Positions 31,791-42,459 of a DNA stretch of 46,797 bases are shown in pieces. How positions within the stretch are numbered: position 1 is the stretch's first letter; every line of letters begins with the position of its first letter. The notes beneath the pieces are model-generated. The model saw only the letters and a program-made list of their open reading frames with translations, was not told where the DNA came from and made no database searches. The position numbers and the translations under genes were made by a program. The DNA comes from Betaproteobacteria bacterium (GTDB lineage Bacteria; Pseudomonadota; Gammaproteobacteria; Burkholderiales; Rhodocyclaceae), in NCBI GenBank assembly GCA_016194935.1, contig JACQAO010000020.1, forward strand, positions 1 through 46,797. The letters run 5' to 3'.

Positions 31791-32011
31791 GCCGATTCTT
31801 CCCGATCGCTTAGTACCTCTCGGCCCAACGACAAGCCCTTAACCGTTAGCGGTGACGCTGGCCTTTTCCACGACGGAATCCCGGAACGGACAGGCACAAT
31901 TTCGGCGATGAGTTTGCCGTTGCGGGAGACACGCACCGTATCTCCGGCTTCGACGGCATCGAAATAGTCCTTGGCGTGATTGCGCAACTCAGTAAACGTA
32001 GCTTCCCGCAT
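31787..32011 (-). CDS. Phd/YefM-family antitoxin
   Basis: 74 residues. The N-terminal Phd fold is clear: MREATFTELRNHAKDYFDAVEAGDTVRV and RNGKLIAEIVPV. Short C-terminal tail contacts the PIN toxin. Start ATG has GGGAGGA upstream; upstream in-frame codons were rejected because the Phd fold begins here. Phd antitoxins paired with VapC rather than Doc are well known. Preceded by a palindrome at 32029-32050. Confidence 0.9.
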   Translation of the reverse strand: MREATFTELRNHAKDYFDAVEAGDTVRVSRNGKLIAEIVPVRSGIPSWKRPASPLTVKGLSLGREVLSDREESA

Positions 32012-32028
32012 AGTTCCTCCCGTACAGT

Positions 32029-32050
32029 AATGTGCATTATAATGTACATT
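32029..32050. promoter_or_regulatory. Palindromic operator of the Phd-PIN pair
   Basis: AATGTGCATTA and TAATGTACATT form a 22-base palindrome with one mismatched pair. Its centre contains TATAAT, so binding would cover the likely -10. It ends 18 bases upstream of the antitoxin ATG. Probable autoregulation site. Confidence 0.6.
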
Positions 32051-32156
32051 GTTTGCTCTTGTGTCAATGGACATGTTGCCGGACACTTAGAGCTTGATGA
32101 AATCTTGGAGTGCTGGCCGGACTGGGACAGGCAGATTGGCCCTGCGCAAAAAAACT

Positions 32157-33341
32157 CTACCCCAGCCAATGTTCAATCGGCTGGCGCAAAAAATCTTCCA
32201 CGGCAATTCCATCGCCGCCCACCAGCAGCAATCTGTCAGGCTTGAACGCCTCGTTAAAGGCTTGCATACCGGGTAACACTGCGCGTGCGCGACCGCTTTT
32301 GACTTCAATTGCGCTCAGGCGGCGTCCAACACGCACCACAAAATCCACTTCGCGGTTGCGGTCGCGCCAATAGAACACTTCGCATTTCCCGGCGGCAGCA
32401 GCATTGGCCAAATGCGCGCCCACCGCCGATTCGGTGAGTTGCCCCCAGTATTCGCGGTCAGCCAGCGCCTCTTCAAAGCGGTAGCCGGACAAGGCTGACA
32501 GCAATGCGGTGTTGAACACTTGCAGCTTGGGGCTGGAGCCGCGACTGCGCACGACTTCGCCCGCGTATTTGGAGAAGCCGGTCAGCATGCCGGCGGCGCC
32601 GAGCAATTCGAGGTAATGCGCCAAGGTGGTGGTGTTACCGGCATCCTGCAACTGGCCGATCATCTTGGTGTAAGAGAGTATCTGTCCAGAGTATCGGCAT
32701 CCCAGCTCGAGCATGCGGCGCAGCAAGGCAGGCTTATCCACGCGCGACAACAGCAGGACATCACGGGAAAGCGTGGTTTCGATGAGCGAGTCGCGCACAT
32801 AGCGCACCCAGCGGTCGTGATCGGAAATCAGCGATGCAGCGCCGGGGTAGCCGCCATAGAAAATGCTTTGCTGTATTGTCCAGCCAAAGGCTTGCCGCAT
32901 CTCTTCCGCTGACCAGTGCGGCAGATGCAATACCTCGAAACGTCCGGCAAGACTTTCAGATAGTCCGCGCTGAATCAACAAGGGCGCCGAACCAAGCAAA
33001 ATGACTTTGACGGTGCGTTTTTTTCGGGTGTCTTCATCCCATAGGCGTTTGACGGTTTCCGACCACCCGCTGACTTTTTGCACCTCGTCCAACACCAGCA
33101 CGGCTCCATGCTGGTTCCGCATCAAGCGGGCGATCTCCCATTGCTGAGCGATCCACTCGGGGCCGCGCAAGGTGGGCTCGTCCGCACTGGCAAATTGCAC
33201 CGGCATGTCACTGGTCTCGCATACTTGCTGAACCAGGGTGGTCTTGCCGACCTGGCGCGGGCCGGCGACCACTTGAATGAAACGGCGCGGCTCATCAAGG
33301 CGGCTTGAAAGAATGCCAAACTGGGGACGCTGATAGCTCAT
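32157..33341 (-). CDS. DUF4143 AAA ATPase
   Basis: 394 residues, an ATPase of the AAA_14/DUF4143 group. Walker A GPRQVGKTT at residues 27-35, Walker B VLVLDEVQK around 80-88, sensor-like VILLGSAPLL, then the C-terminal DUF4143 domain with a PD-(D/E)xK nuclease-like motif: VFYWRDRNREVDFVV...AIEVKSGRAR. These proteins are mobile and common in accessory DNA; their function is not established, some reports place them with defence or TA genes. Here it follows two TA pairs and has its own promoter and palindrome (33350-33398). Confidence 0.85.
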   Translation of the reverse strand: MSYQRPQFGILSSRLDEPRRFIQVVAGPRQVGKTTLVQQVCETSDMPVQFASADEPTLRGPEWIAQQWEIARLMRNQHGAVLVLDEVQKVSGWSETVKRLWDEDTRKKRTVKVILLGSAPLLIQRGLSESLAGRFEVLHLPHWSAEEMRQAFGWTIQQSIFYGGYPGAASLISDHDRWVRYVRDSLIETTLSRDVLLLSRVDKPALLRRMLELGCRYSGQILSYTKMIGQLQDAGNTTTLAHYLELLGAAGMLTGFSKYAGEVVRSRGSSPKLQVFNTALLSALSGYRFEEALADREYWGQLTESAVGAHLANAAAAGKCEVFYWRDRNREVDFVVRVGRRLSAIEVKSGRARAVLPGMQAFNEAFKPDRLLLVGGDGIAVEDFLRQPIEHWLG

Positions 33342-33349
33342 ATAACAAT

Positions 33350-33398
33350 TTACTCAATCAAATGAGTAATTTTAACCATAATTCTGTCGTTGTGTAAA
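33350..33398 (-). promoter_or_regulatory. Promoter and operator of the DUF4143 ATPase
   Basis: On the minus strand TTTACA (33393-33398) and TAAAAT (33369-33374) are 18 bases apart. Immediately downstream the perfect inverted repeat TTACTCA (33350-33356)/TGAGTAA (33363-33369), spacer 6, overlaps the -10 edge and predicted start site. The arrangement suggests a repressed gene; the regulator is unknown. Confidence 0.6.
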
Positions 33399-33464
33399 AT
33401 CGAAAAAAACGATCACGCCCACATCACATCGATTCACCTGCGTGAGTGCGCAGCATCAAACCAA

Positions 33465-34349
33465 TCAAACGGTTTCGGCAATCTTCCCGGAAAACAAACT
33501 CGCTGCGACAATCATCGCACCACCGATCCATTCCTGTAGGCCCATAAGTTCACTGGCGAGCAGCCAGGAAGCGAACGCCGCGACGACCAGTTCGAACAGG
33601 AAAATCACGATGGCCTGGTTCGCCGGGGTGTGCGTCAAGCCGTGCTGCACCACCAGGTTGATGACCAGCAGTAGCGGGCCGAGCAAGGCCAGCAGGCCCC
33701 AGTGCCATGGCTGTAACTGCGCCAGACCAGAGGATGGAGTCGCATCGAAAAGCAGCACGACCAAACCGAGCAGCATCACGCCAGCGAAGACGGCGAGCGA
33801 CTTGATTTCTACTGACAGATGCGCCGCCCGGCGCACCAGCACATTCGACAGCGCGAACATGAAGCCCGCCGCCAGCCCCAGCCACTCGGCGAAGCTGGCC
33901 GGCCAGGGCATGCCGAGTTCGGGCCGCCACAGCATGACGGCAGCGCCGCTCGACGACAGGGCGATCACTGCCGCGCCGACACCGGTGAGGCGCTCCTTGA
34001 GCAGCAGGCGCGACCACAGCACTGTCCACAGCGGCGCCAGGTAGAACAGCAGCAGCACCCGCATCACTTCGCCGTGCAAGGTAGCCAACACATAGCCCAG
34101 GTTGCAGGCGCCGGCGCTGAGACCGATCAGCACCAGCATCCAGGAAAAACGCCAGTGGCCCGGGTTCTGCAACCGGGGCCGCAACAGGATCAAGCCGAGG
34201 CCGAGCGCAATCGAGTAGCTCAACACCGAGGCGAGCACACCGGAAAGTCCGGCCTGTTCGAGCAGCCGGTAGGGATACCAGATCATCCCCCATACAACGG
34301 CGCCGGTCAGGAGTGAGAGCCTGGCTACTGTCTGATGCCTGCCTGCCAT
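33465..34349 (-). CDS. EamA/DMT-family transporter
   Basis: 294 residues, about ten membrane segments in two EamA repeats of five (first ending near residue 140 with LLKERLTGVGAAVIALSSSG, second ending LASELMGLQEWIGGAMIVAASL). The E-R-L-x-x and E-x-x-x-x-x-E-W-I-G motifs at the ends of each half are typical. Such permeases export amino acids or metabolites; substrate cannot be read from sequence. Divergent from dapC with only 34 bases between starts. Confidence 0.88.
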   Translation of the reverse strand: MAGRHQTVARLSLLTGAVVWGMIWYPYRLLEQAGLSGVLASVLSYSIALGLGLILLRPRLQNPGHWRFSWMLVLIGLSAGACNLGYVLATLHGEVMRVLLLFYLAPLWTVLWSRLLLKERLTGVGAAVIALSSSGAAVMLWRPELGMPWPASFAEWLGLAAGFMFALSNVLVRRAAHLSVEIKSLAVFAGVMLLGLVVLLFDATPSSGLAQLQPWHWGLLALLGPLLLVINLVVQHGLTHTPANQAIVIFLFELVVAAFASWLLASELMGLQEWIGGAMIVAASLFSGKIAETV

Positions 34350-34383
34350 ATAATCCGCACTTCCTCTGAATAGTCTCGTTAAT

Positions 34384-35601
34384 GTGAATTCCCATCTCGC
34401 CAGCCTTCACCCCTACCCGTTCGAGAAGCTGCGCCAGTTGTTCGCCGGTATTACGCCCGCTGCTGACTTAAAGGAAATCAAACTATCGATTGGTGAACCA
34501 CAGCATCCGACGCCGGAATTCATCAAGCAGGCGTTGACCGGGAATCTAGGGGGGTTGGCAAACTATCCTACCACGCAGGGAAGCGACGCCCTGCGGCTGG
34601 CTATCGCCGCATGGATCGCCCGTCGTTATTCGATCCCGGCACCCGACGCTGCGACTCAGGTGCTGCCGGTGAACGGCTCGCGCGAAGCCTTGTTCGCCTT
34701 CGCACAGACGGTGATCGACGCTACACGGCCCGGCGCACTGGTGCTCTGCCCCAATCCGTTCTACCAGATTTACGAAGGCGCGGCATATTTGGCCGGGGCC
34801 GAGCCGGCCTTTCTCAATACGTTGCCGCAGCACGATTTCGAAATGGATTTCGCGGCGATCTCCGCCCAGGACTGGCAGCGCGTGCAGCTGGTCTATGTCT
34901 GTTCGCCCGGCAACCCGACCGGCAAAGTGATGGGCCTGGACACTTGGCGCACCTTGTTCGCGCTGTCCGACCGCTACAACTTTGTAATCGCTTCCGACGA
35001 GTGTTACTCGGAAATCTATTTCGACGAAGCCGCGCAGCCACTGGGCGGGCTGGAAGCCGCCCGGAAACTGGGGCGCGATGATTACCGCAATCTGCTGATG
35101 TTTTCCAGCCTGTCCAAGCGATCCAACGTGCCGGGCATGCGTTCCGGTTTCGTCGCTGGTGACGCGGCACTCATCAAGCAGTTTTTGCTCTACCGCACCT
35201 ATCACGGCGGCGCCATGAGCCCGGCGATACAGGCCGCCAGCGTGGCCGCGTGGAACGACGAAGCGCATGTGCGCGACAACCGCCGCCTGTACCGGGAAAA
35301 ATTCGAGCAAGTGACGCCGCTGATCGCGCAGCATCTTGAAGTGACCAGGCCGGATGCTGGTTTTTATCTTTGGGCCTCAGTTGGCAAACTCGTTGGCAAA
35401 CTCACACCCATCTCCGACACGGAATTCGCCCGCGAACTCCGGCGTCAATATAATGTGACGGTGTTGCCCGGCAGTTTTCTCGCCCGTGAAACTGCGGGTA
35501 TCAACCCTGGCGCGAATTTCATCCGCATTGCCCTGGTCGCCGGCGTGGCCGAATGCCTGGAAGCGGCGCAGCGCATTACCGATTTTTGCAAAAAACTTTA
35601 A
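34384..35601 (+). CDS. dapC: Succinyldiaminopimelate transaminase
   Basis: PLP aminotransferase of the succinylase route of lysine/diaminopimelate synthesis, converting succinyl-amino-ketopimelate to N-succinyl-LL-DAP. 405 residues. [18 protein letters not shown] near the N-terminus, NPTGK in the middle, SASDEC/Y region ([11 protein letters not shown]), and the PLP lysine K245 in FSSLSKRSN. Start is GTG at 34384; the ATG two bases earlier is out of frame. Only 11 bases upstream of dapD. Confidence 0.94.
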   Translation: MNSHLASLHPYPFEKLRQLFAGITPAADLKEIKLSIGEPQHPTPEFIKQALTGNLGGLANYPTTQGSDALRLAIAAWIARRYSIPAPDAATQVLPVNGSREALFAFAQTVIDATRPGALVLCPNPFYQIYEGAAYLAGAEPAFLNTLPQHDFEMDFAAISAQDWQRVQLVYVCSPGNPTGKVMGLDTWRTLFALSDRYNFVIASDECYSEIYFDEAAQPLGGLEAARKLGRDDYRNLLMFSSLSKRSNVPGMRSGFVAGDAALIKQFLLYRTYHGGAMSPAIQAASVAAWNDEAHVRDNRRLYREKFEQVTPLIAQHLEVTRPDAGFYLWASVGKLVGKLTPISDTEFARELRRQYNVTVLPGSFLARETAGINPGANFIRIALVAGVAECLEAAQRITDFCKKL

Positions 35602-35612
35602 CGGGAACCATC

Positions 35613-36437
35613 ATGCACGAACTTCAGCAACTCATCGAACAAGCCTGGGAAACCCGCGCCGACCTCAAGCCTGGCAATGCGCCGGCAAAAATCGGCGAAG
35701 CCGTCGACCTCATTCTCGGTGAACTGGATGCCGGCAAACTGCGCGTCGCCGAGAAAATCGACGGCGCCTGGGTGACCCACCAGTGGCTCAAGAAGGCTGT
35801 GCTGCTGTCTTTCCGGCTGGAGGAAAACCAGGTCATGGACGGCGGCGGCGCCACCAAGTATTTCGACAAGGTGCCAAGCAAATTCGCCCATTACGACCAG
35901 CACACCTTCACCAAGGGCGGCTTTCGCGTGGTGCCGCCGGCTATCGCGCGACGCGGCAGCTTCCTGGCGCGCAACGTGGTGTTGATGCCGAGCTTCGTGA
36001 ACATCGGCGCTTACGTCGATGAAGGCAGCATGGTCGATGCCTGGGCCACTGTCGGCTCCTGCGCCCAGATCGGCAAGAATGTGCACCTCTCCGGTGGCGT
36101 CGGCATCGGCGGCGTGCTGGAGCCTTTGCAGGCCAACCCGACCATCATTGAGGACAACTGCTTCATCGGCGCACGTTCAGAAGTCGTCGAAGGCGTCATC
36201 GTCGAGGAGAACTCAGTGATCTCGATGGGCGTGTATATCGGCCAGAGCACCAAGATCTACGACCGCGCCAGCGGGCTGGTCAGCTATGGCCGCATCCCCG
36301 CCGGTTCGGTGGTGGTGTCGGGCAACCTGCCTTCCGCCGACGGCAAATACAGTCTTTACTGCGCCGTGATCGTCAAGCGCGTCGATGCCCAGACGCGCGC
36401 CAAAACCGGCATCAACGAGCTGTTGCGCGGCGATTGA
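35613..36437 (+). CDS. dapD: Tetrahydrodipicolinate N-succinyltransferase
   Basis: Succinylates THDP with succinyl-CoA. 274 residues, trimeric left-handed beta-helix built from hexapeptide repeats (about residues 105-240: [26 protein letters not shown]). Start at 35613 gives [13 protein letters not shown], the normal N-terminus. Confidence 0.96.
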   Translation: MHELQQLIEQAWETRADLKPGNAPAKIGEAVDLILGELDAGKLRVAEKIDGAWVTHQWLKKAVLLSFRLEENQVMDGGGATKYFDKVPSKFAHYDQHTFTKGGFRVVPPAIARRGSFLARNVVLMPSFVNIGAYVDEGSMVDAWATVGSCAQIGKNVHLSGGVGIGGVLEPLQANPTIIEDNCFIGARSEVVEGVIVEENSVISMGVYIGQSTKIYDRASGLVSYGRIPAGSVVVSGNLPSADGKYSLYCAVIVKRVDAQTRAKTGINELLRGD

Positions 36438-36451
36438 GACAGGAGAGCAAG

Positions 36452-37651
36452 ATGAGTGCGACAGGCAGCTTGAGTGCGATGCAGCGTTTGTTCCAGTTGA
36501 TGGCGGAGAAAAATGCCTCCGACCTTTTCATCTCGGTCGGCGCGCCGATCAACATCAAAATCAACGGTGCGGCAATGCCGATCAATCAGCAGATGATGGA
36601 TGGGCCGACCATCACCAACCTGCTGCATGAAATTCTCAGCGAGGCGCAGTACCGTGAGTTTGAGGAAAGCCTGGAACTCAACACCGGCTACGCACTGGCG
36701 GGCGTCGGCAACTTCCGGCTGTCGGTGTTCCGCCAGAAAGGCACGCCGGCGCTGGTGGTGCGCTATATTCCCGCCGACATCCCGCGTTTCGAAAGTCTCA
36801 ATCTGCCGGATGTGTTGCGCGAAGTCATCATGGAAAAACGCGGCCTGATTCTCATGGTCGGCGCCACCGGCTCGGGCAAATCCACCACCCTGACCTCGAT
36901 GCTGGATTATCGCAACGAACACAAGGCGGGGCATATCCTGACTCTGGAAGACCCTGTCGAATTCATTTTTAAGAACAAGAAATCCATCGTCAACCAACGC
37001 GAAGTTGGCTCGGACACCCGCAGCTTTCACGCCGCCTTGAAGAATGCGCTGCGCCAGGCGCCGGACTGCATCCTGATCGGCGAGATCCGCGACAAGGACA
37101 CCATGGCGCAGGCCATCGCTTACGCCCAATCCGGCCATCTGTGCCTGGCGACGCTGCACGCCAACAACAGCTACCATGCACTGGCCCGGGTCATCAGTTT
37201 TTATCCGCTGGAGAATCGCCCGGCTCTGCTGGCCGACCTGGCGGTGACGCTGAAATCCATCATCTCGCAACGTCTGGTAAAAAAGCCCGATGGTGGCCGC
37301 GCACCTGCCGTCGAGGTGCTGTTGAACTCGCGGCATATCGCGGAACTGGTGGAGAAAGGCGATATGAGCGGCATCAAGGACTCCATGGAACAGAGCATGT
37401 CGCCTGGCTCCCAGACCTTTGAACAGGCGCTCTTCAAACTCTACAAGGCCGGCGCCATCACGCTTGAAGAAGCCTCGGCCAACGCCGACTCGGCGAATAA
37501 TTTTTTATACCTGATCAATAACGACCAGAGCGGCAATTCCTCCGCCACCACCTCCGCCGCACCCGGCTCGACCGGAACCGCCGCCTTCGATCCCACCAAG
37601 TCGGTCACGCCCGGCTCCGGGTTCAAGGAATTCACGCTGAAAACCGATTGA
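36452..37651 (+). CDS. pilU: Type IV pilus retraction ATPase PilU
   Basis: 399 residues of the PilT/PilU family. Walker A GATGSGKST at 137-145, Asp box LEDPVEF, Walker B/DCILIGEIRD and His box LATLHANN. It has the long divergent C-terminus (Q-, A-, T-rich, from about 350) seen in PilU rather than PilT. PilU is a PilT-dependent retraction motor. It sits between dapD and dapE without being related in function. AGGAG precedes the ATG at 36452. Confidence 0.93.
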   Translation: MSATGSLSAMQRLFQLMAEKNASDLFISVGAPINIKINGAAMPINQQMMDGPTITNLLHEILSEAQYREFEESLELNTGYALAGVGNFRLSVFRQKGTPALVVRYIPADIPRFESLNLPDVLREVIMEKRGLILMVGATGSGKSTTLTSMLDYRNEHKAGHILTLEDPVEFIFKNKKSIVNQREVGSDTRSFHAALKNALRQAPDCILIGEIRDKDTMAQAIAYAQSGHLCLATLHANNSYHALARVISFYPLENRPALLADLAVTLKSIISQRLVKKPDGGRAPAVEVLLNSRHIAELVEKGDMSGIKDSMEQSMSPGSQTFEQALFKLYKAGAITLEEASANADSANNFLYLINNDQSGNSSATTSAAPGSTGTAAFDPTKSVTPGSGFKEFTLKTD

Positions 37652-37658
37652 AAGCTGA

Positions 37659-39697
<2,039 letters not shown>

Positions 39698-39754
39698 GTA
39701 TTGCGCTTTACAAGGCAAGACGTTATTCAACCAAAAACATACAGGAGGCTCTCA

Positions 39755-40777
39755 ATGATTTCAAAGCTGCTCAGAATTCTGCTGCTGGCCGTCATGACGA
39801 CGGTCACTTGCACCGCTACCGCCCAGGTGGAGAAACCGCAGTTGATCATCGCCGTGGGCGGCAAGTCGCTGTTTTACTATCTACCGCTGACCATCGCCGA
39901 ACGCCTCGGATATTTCAAGGAAGAAGGCCTGGATGTGACGATTGCTGATTTTCCTGGCGGCGCCAAGGCCTTGCAGTCGCTGATCGGCGGTTCGGCTGAT
40001 CTGGTTTCGGGCGCTTACGAACACACCATCAACATGCAGGCCAAGAAACAGATGATCAAATCAGTGGTGGTGCAGGGCCGCTACGCCGGCATCGTGCTCG
40101 GCCTCAGCAAGGAGAAGGCGGCGAGCTACAAATCGCCCAAGGATTTGAAGGGCCTGAAGATCGGCGTCACCGCGCCGGGTTCGTCAACTAATATGTTCGT
40201 CAACGCCCTGCTGGCCAAGGACGGATTGAAACCCGACGCGGTTTCCTACATCGGCGTAGGGGCCGGTTCCGGCGCTGTGGCCGCCATGCAGATGCACCAT
40301 ATCGATGGCATCGCCAATCTCGATCCGGTGATCAACCTGCTGGAAGTATCGGGCGACATCGTCAGCGTGGTCGATACGCGCAAACTGGATGGACAGCACT
40401 ATGTCTATGGCAACGATTATGCGGCGGGCGTGATCTACACCAGGGAAGATTTCATTGCGCAGAATCCGAAGACCGTGCAAGCGGTGGTCAACGCCATGGT
40501 ACATGCACTGCGCTGGATACAAAAAGCCACTCCGGAACAGATCGTCGCTATCGTCCCGCCGGAATATTACGGCGACGCCAAAGCCTTGTATCGCGTGGCG
40601 CTGGGGAAAAACCTGAGCGCCATTTCTCCCGATGGCAAGATGAGCATGAAAGCTGCGGAAAATGTTTACAGCACCCTCAAAACTTTCGAGCCTTCGGTGC
40701 AAAAGGCCGGCGACATGGATCTCGCGCGCACTTTCGATAATCACTTTGTGGTGGAAGCGCTGAAAAAATACCCGTGA
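39755..40777 (+). CDS. ABC transporter substrate-binding protein (NMT1/SsuA type)
   Basis: 340 residues, signal peptide 1-23 (ends near TATA), no lipobox. Periplasmic-binding fold with PLTIAERLGYFKEEGLDV and GGSADLVSGAYEHT, the two lobes of NMT1/THI5-like proteins. AGGAGG 8 bases upstream. With the next two genes it makes a complete importer. Ligand not readable; family members bind nitrate, alkanesulfonates, taurine or thiamine precursors. Confidence 0.88.
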   Translation: MISKLLRILLLAVMTTVTCTATAQVEKPQLIIAVGGKSLFYYLPLTIAERLGYFKEEGLDVTIADFPGGAKALQSLIGGSADLVSGAYEHTINMQAKKQMIKSVVVQGRYAGIVLGLSKEKAASYKSPKDLKGLKIGVTAPGSSTNMFVNALLAKDGLKPDAVSYIGVGAGSGAVAAMQMHHIDGIANLDPVINLLEVSGDIVSVVDTRKLDGQHYVYGNDYAAGVIYTREDFIAQNPKTVQAVVNAMVHALRWIQKATPEQIVAIVPPEYYGDAKALYRVALGKNLSAISPDGKMSMKAAENVYSTLKTFEPSVQKAGDMDLARTFDNHFVVEALKKYP

Positions 40778-40818
40778 CCTGCTTCATGCATCGGACGCGA
40801 GACGCAGGGTGAATGGGC

Positions 40819-41622
40819 ATGAGCGCCGCGCTGCATTTCGAAAACCTCACCGTCAGCTTCCCGCCGCGCCGGCGCAGCGAAGCGCCGTGGCGCGCCGTGG
40901 CGGATACTACGCTCAGTGTCGGCGCTGGCGAATTCGTCTCGGTGGTCGGCCCCACCGGCTGCGGCAAAACCACGCTGTTGAATGTTGCCGCCGGTCTGCT
41001 GTCGCCTACATCCGGCAGCGTAAGCGTATTCGGCGAACCGCTGACCGGGCTGAACCGCCGTGCCGGCTACATGTTCCAGAGCGATGCGCTGCTGCCCTGG
41101 AAGACTGCGGCGGAGAATGTCGGCTTCGGTCTGCTGCTGGCCGGCGTGGCGGCGCAGGAAGCGGCTCAACAGACACGTTCCTGGCTCGCCAAGGTGGGCC
41201 TGACGCATGCCGGCGAACGCTATCCGCACCAACTCTCGGGCGGCATGAAGAAACGGGTGGCGATGGCCCAGGCGCTGATCGTCGATCCGAAGATTCTGCT
41301 GATGGATGAGCCGTTCTCGGCGCTCGATGTACAGACCCGGCAATTGATGGAAAACGAGTTGCTGGCGCTGTGGCAGAACGACCGCAAGAGCGTGTTGTTC
41401 ATTACCCATGACCTGGAGGAAGCAATTTCTCTTTCAGATCGCGTCATAGTCCTGTCGGCCGGTCCGGAAACCCACCCCATCGGCGAATTTTTCATCGACC
41501 TGCCGCGTCCGCGCGACGTGTCGGAAATTCGCCTGACTCCCCGCTTCGTCGAGCTGCACCAGCAAATCTGGCATGTGCTGCGCGACGAAGTACTCAAAGG
41601 CTATGCACAAACCGTTGCCTAA
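40819..41622 (+). CDS. ABC transporter ATP-binding protein (nitrate/sulfonate/taurine type)
   Basis: 267 residues. Walker A GPTGCGKTT, Q-loop FQSDALLPW, signature LSGGMKKR, Walker B ILLMDEPFSALD and H-switch FITHDLEEAISL. The P-W after the Q-loop region and LPRPRD near the C-terminus are typical of SsuB/TauB. An ATG six bases earlier (40813) is possible, but AGGGTG fits the 40819 start better. Overlaps the permease gene by 20 bases. Confidence 0.92.
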   Translation: MSAALHFENLTVSFPPRRRSEAPWRAVADTTLSVGAGEFVSVVGPTGCGKTTLLNVAAGLLSPTSGSVSVFGEPLTGLNRRAGYMFQSDALLPWKTAAENVGFGLLLAGVAAQEAAQQTRSWLAKVGLTHAGERYPHQLSGGMKKRVAMAQALIVDPKILLMDEPFSALDVQTRQLMENELLALWQNDRKSVLFITHDLEEAISLSDRVIVLSAGPETHPIGEFFIDLPRPRDVSEIRLTPRFVELHQQIWHVLRDEVLKGYAQTVA

Positions 41623-42373
41623 AACCCTGTGGCTGTGGCAGCTCGCACTGGCGATTGCCATGTTCGCGCTCTGGTGGGGTCTGACCGCGAGCAATATCCT
41701 GCCGCCGTTTTTCTTTGGCGAGCCGCTCAAGGTGATCCAGCAAGTAGGCGTATGGTTCATCGTCGGCGACATCTGGGAGCATCTCGGCGTCACCCTGACC
41801 GAAACCGTGCTGGCCTTTGTCATCGGCATGGGGCTGGGGCTGGCCGCAGGCCTGTGGCTGGGTTTGTCGGCGCTGGCCTCGGCACTGGCCGATCCCTATG
41901 TCAAAGCCTTCAACGCCATGCCTCGGGTGATTCTTGCGCCCATCTTCGCGGTCTGGTTCGGCCTCGGCATCTGGTCCAAAGTGGCGCTGGGCGTGACCCT
42001 GGTGTTTTTCATCGTCTTCTTCAATGTTTACCAGGGTGTACGCGAAGTCAGCCCGGTGGTGCTGGCCAACGCCCGCATGCTGGGCGCCAGCCAGCGGCAA
42101 CTGCTGGTCCACATCTATTTGCCCTCGGCCACTTCTTGGGTGTTTTCCAGTCTGCACACTTCGGTGGGGATGGCTTTTGTCGGCGCCGTGGTCGGCGAAT
42201 ATCTTGGCGCTGCGAAAGGGGTCGGTTACCTGATCCTGCAAGCCGAAGGCAGTTTCGACATCAACTCCGTTTTCGCCGGCATCCTGATACTGACCGTCTG
42301 CGCCCTGCTGCTGGACTGGGGTGTTACCCTGATGGAACGGCGTCTCCTGAAATGGCGGCCTGGCCACGAATAG
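41603..42373 (+). CDS. ABC transporter permease (nitrate/sulfonate/taurine type)
   Basis: 256 residues, about six membrane segments. The EAA loop motif for ATPase docking is NARMLGASQRQLLVHIYLPSA. Follows the ATPase gene with a 20-base overlap. Homodimer expected. Confidence 0.91.
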   Translation: MHKPLPKTLWLWQLALAIAMFALWWGLTASNILPPFFFGEPLKVIQQVGVWFIVGDIWEHLGVTLTETVLAFVIGMGLGLAAGLWLGLSALASALADPYVKAFNAMPRVILAPIFAVWFGLGIWSKVALGVTLVFFIVFFNVYQGVREVSPVVLANARMLGASQRQLLVHIYLPSATSWVFSSLHTSVGMAFVGAVVGEYLGAAKGVGYLILQAEGSFDINSVFAGILILTVCALLLDWGVTLMERRLLKWRPGHE

Positions 42374-42459
42374 CTCCAGCCCCTTGCTTCCTTCGCAAAT
42401 TCTTATCAGCAATGGCGGCGCCTGTTAAAATAATCACCACTGAAATAGTCACGGTCACT

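Noticed and set aside
33400..33464. Intrinsic terminator for the EamA gene
   Set aside because: A T-run (seven T on the minus strand) follows only a 4-bp stem; too weak to claim.
41629..42459. In-frame extension of the DUF2863 gene upstream through the permease gene
   Set aside because: The extension overlaps a clear permease in another frame and has unlikely arginine-rich composition; start set at 42460.
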